From Thamnidium elegans (lineage: Eukaryota > Mucoromycota > Mucoromycetes > Mucorales > Mucoraceae): 64,000 bases of DNA. Position 1 is the stretch's first letter. The number at the start of each line of letters is the position of its first letter. Of the stretch, positions 24,417 through 35,229 are shown piece by piece. The stretch spans positions 372,001 to 436,000 of the forward strand of contig JAIXMG010000007.1 in NCBI GenBank assembly GCA_025201345.1. Direction: 5' to 3'. The translations under genes were made by a program, and so were the position numbers. The notes below the pieces were generated by a model. That model was given only the letters and a program-made list of their open reading frames with translations. It did no database searches and was not told the origin of the DNA.

Positions 24417-27400
24417 ATGTCAACCAATATAACTCATTTTAGCGCTCCTCACTTAACAAAAGCTAGAAGTAGCACAAATTTATTAGACCGAATTAAACTC
24501 GAACAATCCAAGATTGAAGAACAGCTAGCAATAGAATACTTGAATAAAACTTTGAGTTTAAGTATAGGTTTAGGTAGTCTGCAACAAGAATTAAAAGACG
24601 GTGTCATTTTATGCAAGTGAGTTATTATAATAGAGTTGACATTTTATAACTACGTATTTAATTCCTTTGTTTTATTTTTTCAAAAAAAAAAAAAAAAAAA
24701 AAAAAAAGTCTAGTAAATCATATTCGTCCTGGAACTATTAAAATGGTTGCTCAAAAAAAAGGTTTCGCATTCATCCAGGTAAAATAAAAAAAAAGCGCCT
24801 TCTTCGAGACTTTTTGGGATGATCAACAAAAAAAGTATTAACTTATTATTTTAGATGGATAATATTACACGGTTTTTGCAAGGGGTTCGGCAGGTACGGT
24901 TTATTCACAAATTGAGGAGAAGAAAGGGAAGATACATAGTTATTTATTATTTATTAAAATTAGCTTGGTATGGAACAACCTCGACTATTTGAAGCCAATG
25001 ATTTACATGGCGCCAAAAATATGTCTGCTGTAAGTATAAAAAATGGATAACTTTTTTTTTTTTTTGTTAAAGTAGTACTAAAAAAAAATAAACAGGTTAT
25101 AAATACAATTCTGACATTAGCTGAATTTTCCTCTATACAAACCACATCCCTCATTAAGGAGGAAGAAGACCAAGGTAAAGTTAAATTAGTTTCTTACCTC
25201 ATATATATATATATATATAATATACTTACCGAAAGGAGACATAATAGGTCTCCATAAAGATTTACAAGATATAACAACTAATGCAGATCGTACTAACAAA
25301 CCATTACGAGTCAATACGAAAGAGATCGAATTAAATAGTAATAGACCGCCTAAATCGCCACTACGCCCTTGTTCTGTCACTACTGGGAAAAGGATAAAGG
25401 AAAGCAGGTCCAATTCTGTTTGCTCAACTACCTCCTCCTGTTCTTCTTCTTCAACCAATACACCCTTAACGCCACCTATACCGACGACACCGAAAAAAAG
25501 TTCCACTAAACCTATTCTCGAAAATAAACTAGATGAAGATATAGTAACTATGGGAAGCGGAAAAATTGTACTGGAAGACGAAGGAGGAAATACAATAACA
25601 ACATATGTAACGTGAAATGTGCATTAAAATAATACATGATGTAGACTGACCTTTGTTATATAAATATAGCAATTAGGAAACTGTATAGGTAAAGGCCAAT
25701 TCGGTTCAGTCTATAGAACACTTGATCTATCCACGGGAGAAGTAGTTGCAGTAAAAAGAGTAAAATTAGAAAACGATGACCTTTATCAAGAGATAATTGT
25801 AAATATTTTAATTTATTGATTTTATGACAACGACTAACATTATAATTAGAAAGAGGTCAATATATTAAAGACATTGACTCATACCAATGTTGTCAAATAT
25901 ATAGGATTTATACCCACCAAACAGTACCTTAATATAGTATTAGAGTATGTACTATTCAATTTTAAAAAAATATGCATGTATAGTTTAATAACAAATTTGA
26001 TATGTGCGTGATTAGGTATGCGGAAAATGGGTCCCTCATGTCAACATTGAAAGCATTTGGTGCATTTCCCGAGAAATTAGTTGCATCTTTTTGTATCAAA
26101 ATACTAAGAGGGTTAGAGTACCTTCATGACAACCAAGTTGTGCATTGTGATTTGAAAGCGGCTAATATTTTGACAACAAAGACGGGTGATGTCAAATTAA
26201 CTGATTTCGGTGTATCACTCAACCTTAAAATAAAAGCTGTAGATGCAGATTCCATTTCTGGAACACCTAATTGGAGTAAAGTAATAAAAAAATAGGTCTA
26301 TTGGTATATCACGTTTTACCTACTAACAAAATCTTTTTTTTCTTTTTTTTTTTTTGCATGTAGTGGCTCCTGAAGTAATCGAGTTAAAAGGTGCAACCAC
26401 TAAATCCGATGTTTGGTCATTAGGGTGTACACTGGTTGAATTAGTGACTGGAAAACCACCTTATGGCGATTTGCTTGCCATGTCTGCAATGTTTCGTATT
26501 GTAGAAGACGATTACCCACCTTTACCCGAAAATATTTCACAAGACATGAAAGATTTCCTTTTATGCTGCTTTCAAAAAGACCCAGACCAACGTTCTTCTA
26601 GTAAAGAATTATTACAACATGATTGGATAATAAAAAATAAGAAGAAAGCGACCACAACCAAGAAAAATAAAGGTATGCATTCATAAAAATATATCTTGAT
26701 TTATTTGCTTAATAAAAAAAAACCTCGAGTACAGATATCATAAATAGTCATGATGCAACTCCGTATCACCTTTTAGAAGAAACATCGCACACAACGCCCA
26801 AAAAGAAACCAGTAGATGTCACCAGCACAAAGTATTATTCATTAAACGCAAATACTATTCCACCTACGAATTCTTTTAATGACGCAAATAGTCATCACTT
26901 TATCCAAACTTCTTTTGGGAAGGGTAATAATCTATTATATTATTAAAAAAAACATTTGTTTTACTAAGCTGTATTTGTTCCTTATAGCGGTTGAATGTAA
27001 AGTATGTAATAGCGTTATGGAAAAAGAATCTGTGTTCTGTGAGAGTAAGTTATATAATCGTTATTTATACACAAAGGATACAAAAAGATAGAATACATGT
27101 TTAATCAGGTCTATAGTTTGTTCTCTTGTATGTCATAAAGAATGTAAACAAGCAGCATTTTCGTGTCCACCAAGAGTAAACGATCAACAACCTTCCTACG
27201 ATGCAAGTAGTAACAATTTTTTTTAAAAAAAAAGAGTTTATACTGATACATAATTTTTTTTTAAATAATAGTGGATATTTTCTGCCAAGATCTATAATCG
27301 TAGTACAGGAAACAATACAATCAATACAACCCGAGGTCATATTCCTCAAGAATTTAATACAAAGCAAGTAAAGAGTAGTAGTGTAAGAGAAACACGAAGT

Positions 27401-27652
27401 AGTAGTAACACAGTAAGCAATCATCCTCAAGCCGAAAGTATTCGAAAATATTCTCGTGCATTGGGACTTACTGCGCAAGAACAAATAGCACTATGTGAAA
27501 ACCCAGCTTTATTAATGCATACAATGGCAATGGAAAAAACAGCCATTATACCAATTGTAGCAGTCGAGAACGAAACACTCATTGAGAAGCTGATAAGAAA
27601 GAGACACAATAATAAGAAGCATTCTACAGATGAGCAATGTATTATCTCTTAA
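24417..27652 (+). CDS. Cdc7/Cdc15-like STE kinase with N-terminal calponin-homology and C-terminal C1 domains
   Basis: Predicted Ser/Thr kinase of the septation-initiation/mitotic-exit type. Exons: 24417-24616, 24709-24778, 24855-24893, 24964-25029, 25096-25174, 25248-25606, 25670-25798, 25850-25944, 26016-26275, 26364-26672, 26735-26923, 26988-27044, 27117-27202 and 27272-27652, giving 772 residues. Residues about 40-150 form a calponin-homology domain (LKDGVILC, then [12 protein letters not shown], then [13 protein letters not shown]). The kinase (about 271-525) has [29 protein letters not shown] (HCD, not HRD, as in Cdc7/Cdc15), LTDFGVSL and MAPEVIEL. Residues about 585-630 match a C1 zinc finger with H-x12-C-x2-C-x10-C-x2-C-x4-H-x2-C-x6-C spacing. 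The acceptor at 25248 is ambiguous (an in-frame alternative lies 12 bases upstream). The last intron is GC-AG. The combined architecture is unusual. Confidence 0.85.
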
Positions 27653-28804
27653 AATAAAATACCGATTTTTTTATATCGTTTCAGCCTTTTTTGTTTTTTT
27701 TTTGTTTCTTTCTTTTTGATACACATGTTCAGACATGTCATTGTATTTAGTCCACCACAATTACTAGCCATCATCACGCCGTTTTTTACACCGTCAAAGA
27801 AGTAATAAGAGGGGAAGACCTCTTGAAGACGAAGAACGTGGAACCCTACACACACACACACACATAAATTTAACTAGTATATAAAAAAAAGGCTTATGGT
27901 GTTGTAAATAGCATAATTCCTCCAATTCCTGTTAATGTTGGGGAAATACTTACTTTTATATCGCTAATATTATCCTTAATGCTTTTCTTTCAAATAAATA
28001 GTGTTTTTTGTTTTTCATAGATCAAATTTTTTTGTATGCATGATCGATTAAAGTTATATCTTTTCAGGATATAAAGTTTTTAGCGTATAATAAATAAATA
28101 TCTTTTAAATATTACTACCTTTCGTAATCGACTTGTTCATATGTAATCTTTTTATTATATTTATTTTACCTATAAACATATCTCAATTAAATTGTGGTTA
28201 ACTTTTATTTTTACGATCTCTTTGATTTATAACAACATACTTCCTAAATCTACGCTTATAAATTATTCACAATTCGAATAGAGATATTGTGATATATTTC
28301 AGACGTGTAGGACAGGACAAACTAACTCTAATAGCTTAAATATATAAGCACTATAACCGCTCATTTAATGTATGAAGAAATTGCATGAAAGCGTCTAGTC
28401 TTCAAAAGTATATTATCAATAAATGTTGTTCATAGACAAAGGGATACTAATCAAACTGATAGAAAGAAAATAATGGAATAAATCTTACAAAGTAATTAAT
28501 TATGTGCTATTTTAATCCATAGCTCTGTACTGTTTTAATTGATAACAATGGAGATTTTAATAGATTCTAATGTTTGAGCATTTCTAAAATATATATATAT
28601 AAATATACAGCATATTTTTTTGTACAGTAACTCGGAAGAGCTCAAGAACTATTTAAAGTGTTGTAATCGATCATTGCTTGTCCATTACCCTTTTAATACA
28701 CTCGTTTTTACATGAATGTTTAGGCATAATTTCTAAAAAAAGGTCTTTAGGAAGATGACTTTATTATCAAACATTGAAAACTGCTCGTTCTATATTTTCT
28801 AGCG
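27653..28804. other. Intergenic, 3' of the CH-kinase gene
   Basis: 1.15 kb of AT-rich DNA up to the right inverted-repeat arm. A (CA)n run lies at about 27848-27863. No gene, RNA or transposon motif was seen. Confidence 0.5.
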
Positions 28805-30376
28805 ATTACTCCGGATCAAACTAAAGTATCTTTATAAAAAAAGCAATGGTAGTAGTATACTCTTTCATGCGCTTCTAATACATTAAAAATGATATTATTA
28901 CTAAAGATAATGAACGAGTAATTACTGTTTAAAGATCTTTTTCTTTTTACTTGAGGCTTTAGTTAAGGTGGCATTTTATTAAAAGCGTATTTACTCTCTC
29001 AATTTTGGATGTAGCACTTTTATTTATAAATGAATAAAAATGAGTTGTTAAAGATCTTTAATCTTTGTTATATTTAGTAATAGTAGTAGCAGACTGAATT
29101 CGATGTAATCACGAAAATAAAGCAAAAAGGTGAGCGCACGTGATAAAAAAAAGTAAGGTTTTTTTTTGCCCAAAAAAGTAATTTTTAAATAGTGATCACT
29201 CTTTCAATTTTTGCATTAGAAATATAAATTAAGATGGATTAGAAGCGTATAAAAAAGTAATTTATTGTCAACAGTTTGCCCATAACAAAAGCCAAAGTGG
29301 ATCCAGAGAAATCACAAAACATCCGTGATTTTTGGCCAAAAAACAAAAGGGGTTGACCCACAAAAATGAAAAACGAAAAAAAAAAACAAAAAAGTACGTT
29401 TTTAATTTTTTTTATCAAAGATATATTTAAAACAACTATTTTGTATTATACAACTTGGGTCCAAAAAGCTTTTCCTGTTTTTTAATAAATTAAGAGCTAT
29501 TATTTGTTATAGCTGGTAAAATTAGCAGTGATTTCTTATGTGAGCGATTTTTTAAGCTGCAATACCGCAATAAATATCACGCCGCAATTGCTCTCTTCTT
29601 TCAATTATTTTGCTCTTGTCCCTTTGGAGTGTTTTATTATTACTACGTTTTTATAACTGACTTGGATAATATGGCACATTTCGTTGCTACATGCTCAATG
29701 TCAAAAGAAAAAACAAAATACATAAATAAAATAAAAATACATGTCGCAAGTGGCGGATAAGATTAAGAAAAGAAAAGGAAAGTAAAAGTAAAAGTAAAAG
29801 AAAGAAAGAAAGATATAAAAGAAGTAAAAGGAATTGTATTTGCATTTGTTTGAGTTTTAAAATAGGGGTCGTTGTAGTACAAAGAAAATGCAACTGTCAA
29901 TTACAGAGTATAATAACAGAAATATAATTAAAAGAATATAAACTATAAGGCCGTATCCGAGAGAAGTACACTTTATAATTTTTTATTAAATAAAAGATAA
30001 TATAATGAGAAGATCCAGCATCTCATTTACATGTACGCATTGCATAATTATAACTGTCAAGTATTATGCCAAATGTTAAACCAAATAAGCCAAACATATT
30101 ATATTTTACTGTAAAAATAACAGTAAGTTTTTATTAAGAATGTTGCGGATAGATTATTAAAAGGAAGAAAAAAAAACATTAAGGTAATGTTTACATTTAA
30201 TGAGAATTAGGGCAGACATTATCTTTCCCTTTTTAAGAAGCCTTTTCTTTTTTATAATGCCTTCTTTTTTTTATAATGCCTTCTTTTTTTTATAATGCCT
30301 TCTTTTTTTTTTTTATAACGCATTCTCTTTTTTTAAGACATTCTTTTTTAAAACGCTTTCTCATTCTCTTTTTAGG
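28805..30376 (-). repeat. Right arm of the large inverted repeat
   Basis: Reverse complement of 1-1535. The inner boundary is at TTACTCCGGATCAAA (28805). About 29030-30376 is nearly identical to the left arm, while 28805-29030 is diverged. The outer part carries short subterminal repeats: three units of about 18-19 bp with TATAATGCCTTC (30253-30310), against fewer units in the left arm. Beyond the point where the left arm leaves the window, this arm runs into the 15-bp array at 30374. No transposase is encoded, so the element is non-autonomous or a solo terminus. Confidence 0.85.
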
Positions 30377-30500
30377 ACACTCATTTTTAGGACACTCATT
30401 TTTAGGACACTCATTTTTAGGACACTCATTTTTAGGACACTCATTTTTAGGACACTCATTTTTAGGACACTCATTTTTAAAGACGCTCATTTTTAAAGAC
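30374..30500. repeat. 15-bp tandem array at the outer end of the repeat arm
   Basis: About seven head-to-tail copies of a unit with AGGACACTCATTTTT, then two degenerate copies with AAGACGCTCA/AAGACACTCA. Because 15 is a multiple of three, both strands stay open (Leu-Gly-His-Ser-Phe on +, Pro-Lys-Asn-Glu-Cys on -), which makes false reading frames of 70-80 codons. A T-tract follows at 30519-30548. Confidence 0.9.
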
Positions 30501-30671
30501 ACTCATTTTTATTTATAGCTTTTTTTTCGTTTTTTTTTTTTTTTTTTTGGCTCTTTGGGTTGGGTTGCTAAATAAGAAAAAGTTAGAAATCAACTCTTTT
30601 TTATTTGCAGCAGAATGTTTTTATGATACTTTCCTTCTCTCCTCGTATCACTCCAACTTTCTACCAGCCAG

Positions 30672-30914
30672 TGCTTATGGTACCATTTGCGCCATGCAAT
30701 TTTTTTTTTTGAGGGTTTACAGATTTGACCCATCTGCAGGGCTTTTTTCCAAAAGAGACAACTTGTGAATTTACATCCCCACCCCGCGGTAAGAGAAAGC
30801 GGAATGGGGATGTAAACCCACAACCTGCCTCTCCGGAAAAAAACTACCACGGATGAGTCAAACTGCAAACACACAAAAAAAAAGATTACAAGGCGCAAAT
30901 GGTACCATAAGCAC
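30672..30914. mobile_element. Foldback MITE-like element
   Basis: A 24-bp perfect terminal inverted repeat, AGTGCTTATGGTACCATTTG (first 20 bases shown, 30671-30694), is matched by its complement at 30892-30915. An inner imperfect pair (about 30712-30738 with 30841-30871) and a central palindrome (TTTACATCCCCA at 30769 with TGGGGATGTAAA at 30805) make the whole 243-bp element able to fold into one hairpin. It has no coding capacity. Flanking target duplications could not be defined with confidence. Confidence 0.75.
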
Positions 30915-32127
30915 TACTATTACAGAAAAAAGACTTGATCAGAGTCCCAAAAACTGTAATAATAGTTAGTAAATATCTGGCCAGTTACCTTTTGTAGTTG
31001 TGAAGAAAAAAAAAGAGAAAAAAAAAAAAGAGAGAAAAAAAAACAAAAAAGGAAAAAAAAAAACGGATCAATTTATACCCGTGATTTGTTGCCATAGTTT
31101 GTGTGACGTGTGACCTTTTTTGTGTGACCTTTTTTTGTAGTGTTGCCTAGTTACAGTGAAGCTGATTGATATATACCAGCTATATATCTAACCTTTTGAT
31201 TACTATTCAAGGTCTACTTTGGATTTTATTTGACAAACTTAATTATTTACCTGTGTAATAATTAAAGTACTTATTTATTTGCGGTACAGCAGGAAAATCG
31301 CTATTTTCCCTTTTACACAAACGTCAGGCACGGATTATTTTTATGCAATAATCTATAAGCGGTTATCTTTAGCACAATCAATTCAGCTGTCATAAAATGC
31401 AAATCTCACTCTCATATAAAATAACTATCCTTTTTCAAATTATTAAAATCCATCTTATTTTATACTTTTAATTTTATTTACCTGTTTCCTTTAATGTGCA
31501 ACTGGGCTTTTTTTTTCGAAACAAAGAAATTAAAAGATAATTTTTTTATGTAATGATATCTGATAGAGATACTCCACTCAAGATGTTGTTTAACTGAATG
31601 TTTTAAAGAAGCTATTATCTACATATGTTTTAAGCTATATACTTTTCTTCTTTTCTTTAATACGTGTAGTATGTTTGACTGCTTTAGACTTGCGCATAAA
31701 TATATTTATATATATCTGTCTTTTAGTATTGTGAGTTCCGAAAGTATAGTATTGCTATATAATACACTTTGTCTTGCTAGTATACCACGAGGATTTTAAA
31801 TATAATTGACAGGGACAGAAAACGAACGCCATACTGCAGGAGACAATTAACTAACAGTAATAAAATGATAACTCCCGCTTCTATAAAAAAAGAAAAATGG
31901 GGACCAAAACCTATTATTCTTAAATGCATAATTTTGAAGACACTCTACAAAACTAGTATATATAATGTATCATATATATTTCTCTTTTCCCTTTTTTTTT
32001 TCTTCTTATATTATAATTATTCTAATATTTAGAAAAAGTAAGATTACATTATAACTTATTTTGTATTTTTACTAACAAAAATCACGTAATTAAAAAAAGT
32101 TTCCGCTTTCAATCACTTAAAAACACA
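30915..32127. other. Intergenic region upstream of the secreted protein gene
   Basis: A/G-rich low-complexity sequence (31005-31062), a direct TGTGTGACCTTTTTT duplication (about 31098-31135) and the copy of the 1710-1783 repeat at about 31398-31473. The secreted-protein promoter with a TATA-like ATATATAATG lies at about 31959. No gene was seen. Confidence 0.45.
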
Positions 32128-32601
32128 ATGCTGTTCAAGTATTCACTGGTAACCCTTCTCTCTTTTTCTTCGATTACAGTTTACGTATCCGCCTATAATG
32201 GCTTTTATTGTAAGATAAAGGGATACTCTGTTTCTGGATGGGACTCTGTATGTGAAGGCGAAATTCAAGGCTGCGATATTGATGGCTATGATTGTAAATA
32301 TTGTACGGATTGTACGAGTGCAGAGAAAGTGTGCAAAGCTGAAGGTGGTGAACTATGGAGGGCATCCAGTTGGGAATCATGGAGCGTTGGGGATGGAACA
32401 ATTTTTGATTGTACAACTGATACTCTCACTACAATAGGGAGTTCTCCTGGAACCGCTGGCTCTCCTGGAACTGCCGGTTCTCCTGGAACTGCTGGTACTC
32501 CTGGAAGTATCGACCTTAGTGGAAGTAATAGCTTTCGTGGAAGTGATGGCCTTCCTGGAACTGATGGTCTTCCTGGAGCTGATGGCAGTTCTGGAATCTA
32601 A
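32128..32601 (+). CDS. Small secreted Cys-rich protein with collagen-like Gly-X-Y tail
   Basis: Single-exon gene for 157 residues. Residues 1-22 (MLFKYSLVTLLSFSSITVYV and onward) form a typical signal peptide with cleavage expected near VSA-YN. The mature N-terminal domain (about 80 residues) has eight cysteines, an even number compatible with four disulfides, and many Gly/Trp/Tyr. From about residue 106 the sequence becomes Gly-X-Y: units GTA, GSP and GTP alternate, then GLP/GTD/GAD. Two positions carry Asp or Ser in place of Gly. The protein is therefore probably extracellular or wall-associated. No enzyme motif was found and no family recognised. It stands alone between the MITE region and PDCD2. 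Confidence 0.75.
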   Translation: MLFKYSLVTLLSFSSITVYVSAYNGFYCKIKGYSVSGWDSVCEGEIQGCDIDGYDCKYCTDCTSAEKVCKAEGGELWRASSWESWSVGDGTIFDCTTDTLTTIGSSPGTAGSPGTAGSPGTAGTPGSIDLSGSNSFRGSDGLPGTDGLPGADGSSGI

Positions 32602-33103
32602 ATACGACACCATCAGCTCTAATAACTAATAATTGTTTATAGCCAAAAAAAAAAAAAAAATTAACCTAAATAGCCATTTAGTAAAATATTCTGGTGCTTT
32701 TAACAATAAAATACATTTTTGCATTTGATTGCTATTCTAATATACTTTTATATTTTAAATTAATACCATAGCTTACCTATCACAATGAGTTTGATGATAC
32801 TATAAGTATAAACTCATTCAGTTTTCTAATGGTAGGTAGAGGGTAGAAATAAATGGAAAAGTATGTCTAATATGTACTACTTTTCCTCCTTTTTTTTTTT
32901 GCAACTGGGTCGAGTACAATCAATTTTATTGGAAGTTGAGACGTCTAATCAACTGAAATTTTTATAAAAAAAAAGGTACGCCGTTATGCGTAATCAGAAG
33001 ATGCTGTAAATCTAGTGTGCGAGCCACTCAAGAATCTTTATTGATTTGGCCAAAAAAAAAAACATCTGAAAATTAAAAAAGTGTAAAGACATCAAGACAA
33101 TAA
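32602..33103. other. Convergent intergenic spacer
   Basis: 500 bp between the stops of the secreted-protein gene and PDCD2. It is AT-rich with A and T homopolymers. Nothing was recognised. Confidence 0.5.
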
Positions 33104-34520
33104 TTATTGTTTGGCAGCATTTTTACGACGTAACATTGCAGCTTCTTTAGGGCCTAATTGCATACCATCAGCAGAAAAGTCTTGCTTCCAGAGCACTTCT
33201 TCAGCAAAAACTTCTTTTCCTAAAGTACAATTTTGCTTACAAGTATAAACAAAAAGAGATCCCCAATCTAAAGAATCGGCCGCAATGTGGTTAACACCTA
33301 AATAGTTCAATAAAGTAGACAAAATTTGGAATTCAAAAGTACGAGGTCCATTACAAAGTTCACAAGCAGGTATCGATGCAGGTTTATAATTTTGTTGTAC
33401 CCATAAAGGTTCACGTGTAGGCATATCATATTCAACACGATCATAACGAATAACTTGATCAGGGTAAAGTTGAATTCTTAACTGAAATTGTAAGAAAACA
33501 TCATCAACATCAACCTTTGTATCTTCTTCTGCTTCATCACCTGCAAGTACAAGAGCTTTAGAGTCTGAAGATGGCTCATCTGGGTTATTTTCTTTGAAAA
33601 ATTCGGCTTGACTTTCTTCTTCTTCAAGATCCTCGCCCTTTCCCTCAGGTTCACTTACAATCTCCTTTTCTGTAAAGATACGTGCGGCACGAAGCTTATC
33701 AATTACTTCTTGATCTTGTTCTGATATATGCTTATTACAAAACTCTTTATGTCTACACATATTCCAATCGGCCATTTGATGCTCACGAGAACAATAAGCT
33801 GTTTTACCGCATTTACCGCAAGCCTTAGCTCCTCCAAGACCACAAATTACACATTGTACAGGCGCTTTGAATGATTTAGGTGTAAATTCTTCTTCCTCTT
33901 CTTCTTCATCATCAGATTCATTAGGTGGGGGGTAATAAGGATTTTCGCGTGGCAATTGAGATCTAAATACCTTGAAACTATATATATATTGTCCTTTGCA
34001 TATTAATATAATGTCGGATCAATAAAAAAATTGATATTATTTTACCTGCGAGTCCAGTCTTGTTTTACACAACCACCCTTCTTACAACAAAATACATAAA
34101 CTGCTCTATGGAAGGCTTCTGCAGGTTGGTCTTCAGGTGTATACAACTAAAAAAAATATATATTAATAAGAGAGTTCCTTTTCCATAGTTATCACTTGTT
34201 CATTACTTGTAGTAATAAACTCATGGGTTGTTCACAGTTTTCACAAGTCACTTGTTCTGCAGCCAAAATAGTTTCAGGATTTAACCATGCCTTTATATAA
34301 AAAAGTAAATAAGTACGTGTATTGCAAAAAAAAAACAACAATAACTTACAGGCTTTCCACCTGATTTACTAGGAAATGTCTCAGCAGTTAATGGAGTCTC
34401 AGGGTCTTCAGCATAGCCAAGTTGAGGAGCATATTTATCGAATGAAAGAGCTTGGCTCAATTCTTTAGGGTCAAGTTCTGACACGTCGCTGTCTGTGTCG
34501 TTACCAAGTTTATTTGACAT
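33104..34520 (-). CDS. PDCD2: PDCD2/TSR4-like protein with MYND zinc finger
   Basis: Orthologue of programmed cell death protein 2; yeast Tsr4 is a dedicated chaperone for ribosomal protein uS5 (Rps2) in 40S assembly. Exons: 34520-34350, 34290-34207, 34146-34046 and 33962-33104, giving 404 residues. The N-terminal half has the family's LGYAEDPE and TCENCEQPMSLLLQLYTP blocks. A MYND-type finger sits near residues 150-190 (CVICGLGGAKACGKCG, then YCSREHQ and HKEFC). The C-terminal PDCD2_C domain includes ACELCNGPRTFEFQILSTLL. Acidic stretches separate the two, as in homologues. Confidence 0.93.
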
Positions 34521-35150
34521 TGTTAGATTATTAAGAGTGAAAAAAAAGGTGCTTTCCTTTTAAAAAGCCACAAGTGAATGCACAGATTTTAGCAAGTCAC
34601 ACAGTGGCATGTATTGGATCTATAACCTATTTTTCGATCTGAAAGCTCTTTATGCCTTGCATTACAGCATTAAGTTGTAATTGCCACATATAGATTAAAG
34701 AGAAACTGACAAATATAAAGCAAATGAAGTTCAATATTTTTATTTGGAAGTATATCCTACAGTTAAGATCTTCTACCAATAGCAATAGTTATGAAAAGAT
34801 GTATGGTCGTCTTCGATCGTTTATCACTTACTTTCCCATTTCCAAACATTTAAATTAATACTGTACTATGATATAAGTCAATTATTACCTTTTTATTATT
34901 ATCGTATAATAAATGTACACTCTAGTTTTGAAGTTTACTATCACTGCTATACCAGTTATCTATTTGTATTCTCAGGTACATCTCTTCTTACGAGAGACTA
35001 GTAAAAAGAACTTTTTTTTGTGAAGGATAAATGTCTTTTATGAATGACTGATAATGGCGCGATATTAAAAAGGAAGCAGCTATGGGTTGAGAAAAAAAGT
35101 GGCTCGTTTAAATATTCTTTGCTTTCTTCTTTTCGCGGCTCTTTTTCATA

Positions 35151-35186
<36 letters not shown>

Positions 35187-35229
35187 CTCAAGAAGAAAAC
35201 TATTTACATACATTTATGGTTTTTTTTAA
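34521..35229. other. Intergenic: PDCD2 promoter side
   Basis: No gene seen. A T27-type tract lies at about 35155-35182 and further T/A tracts at 35220-35242, next to the decayed gene that begins beyond. Confidence 0.5.

Noticed and set aside
1..30376. Reading the whole 30-kb interval as a giant transposon with long terminal inverted repeats
   Set aside because: The interior holds essential single-copy-type genes in normal arrangement and no transposase or recombinase; two independent insertions explain it better.
30276..30518. 80-codon (+) and 70-codon (-) repetitive frames
   Set aside because: Both are produced by the 15-bp tandem array; the period is a multiple of three so all copies stay open.
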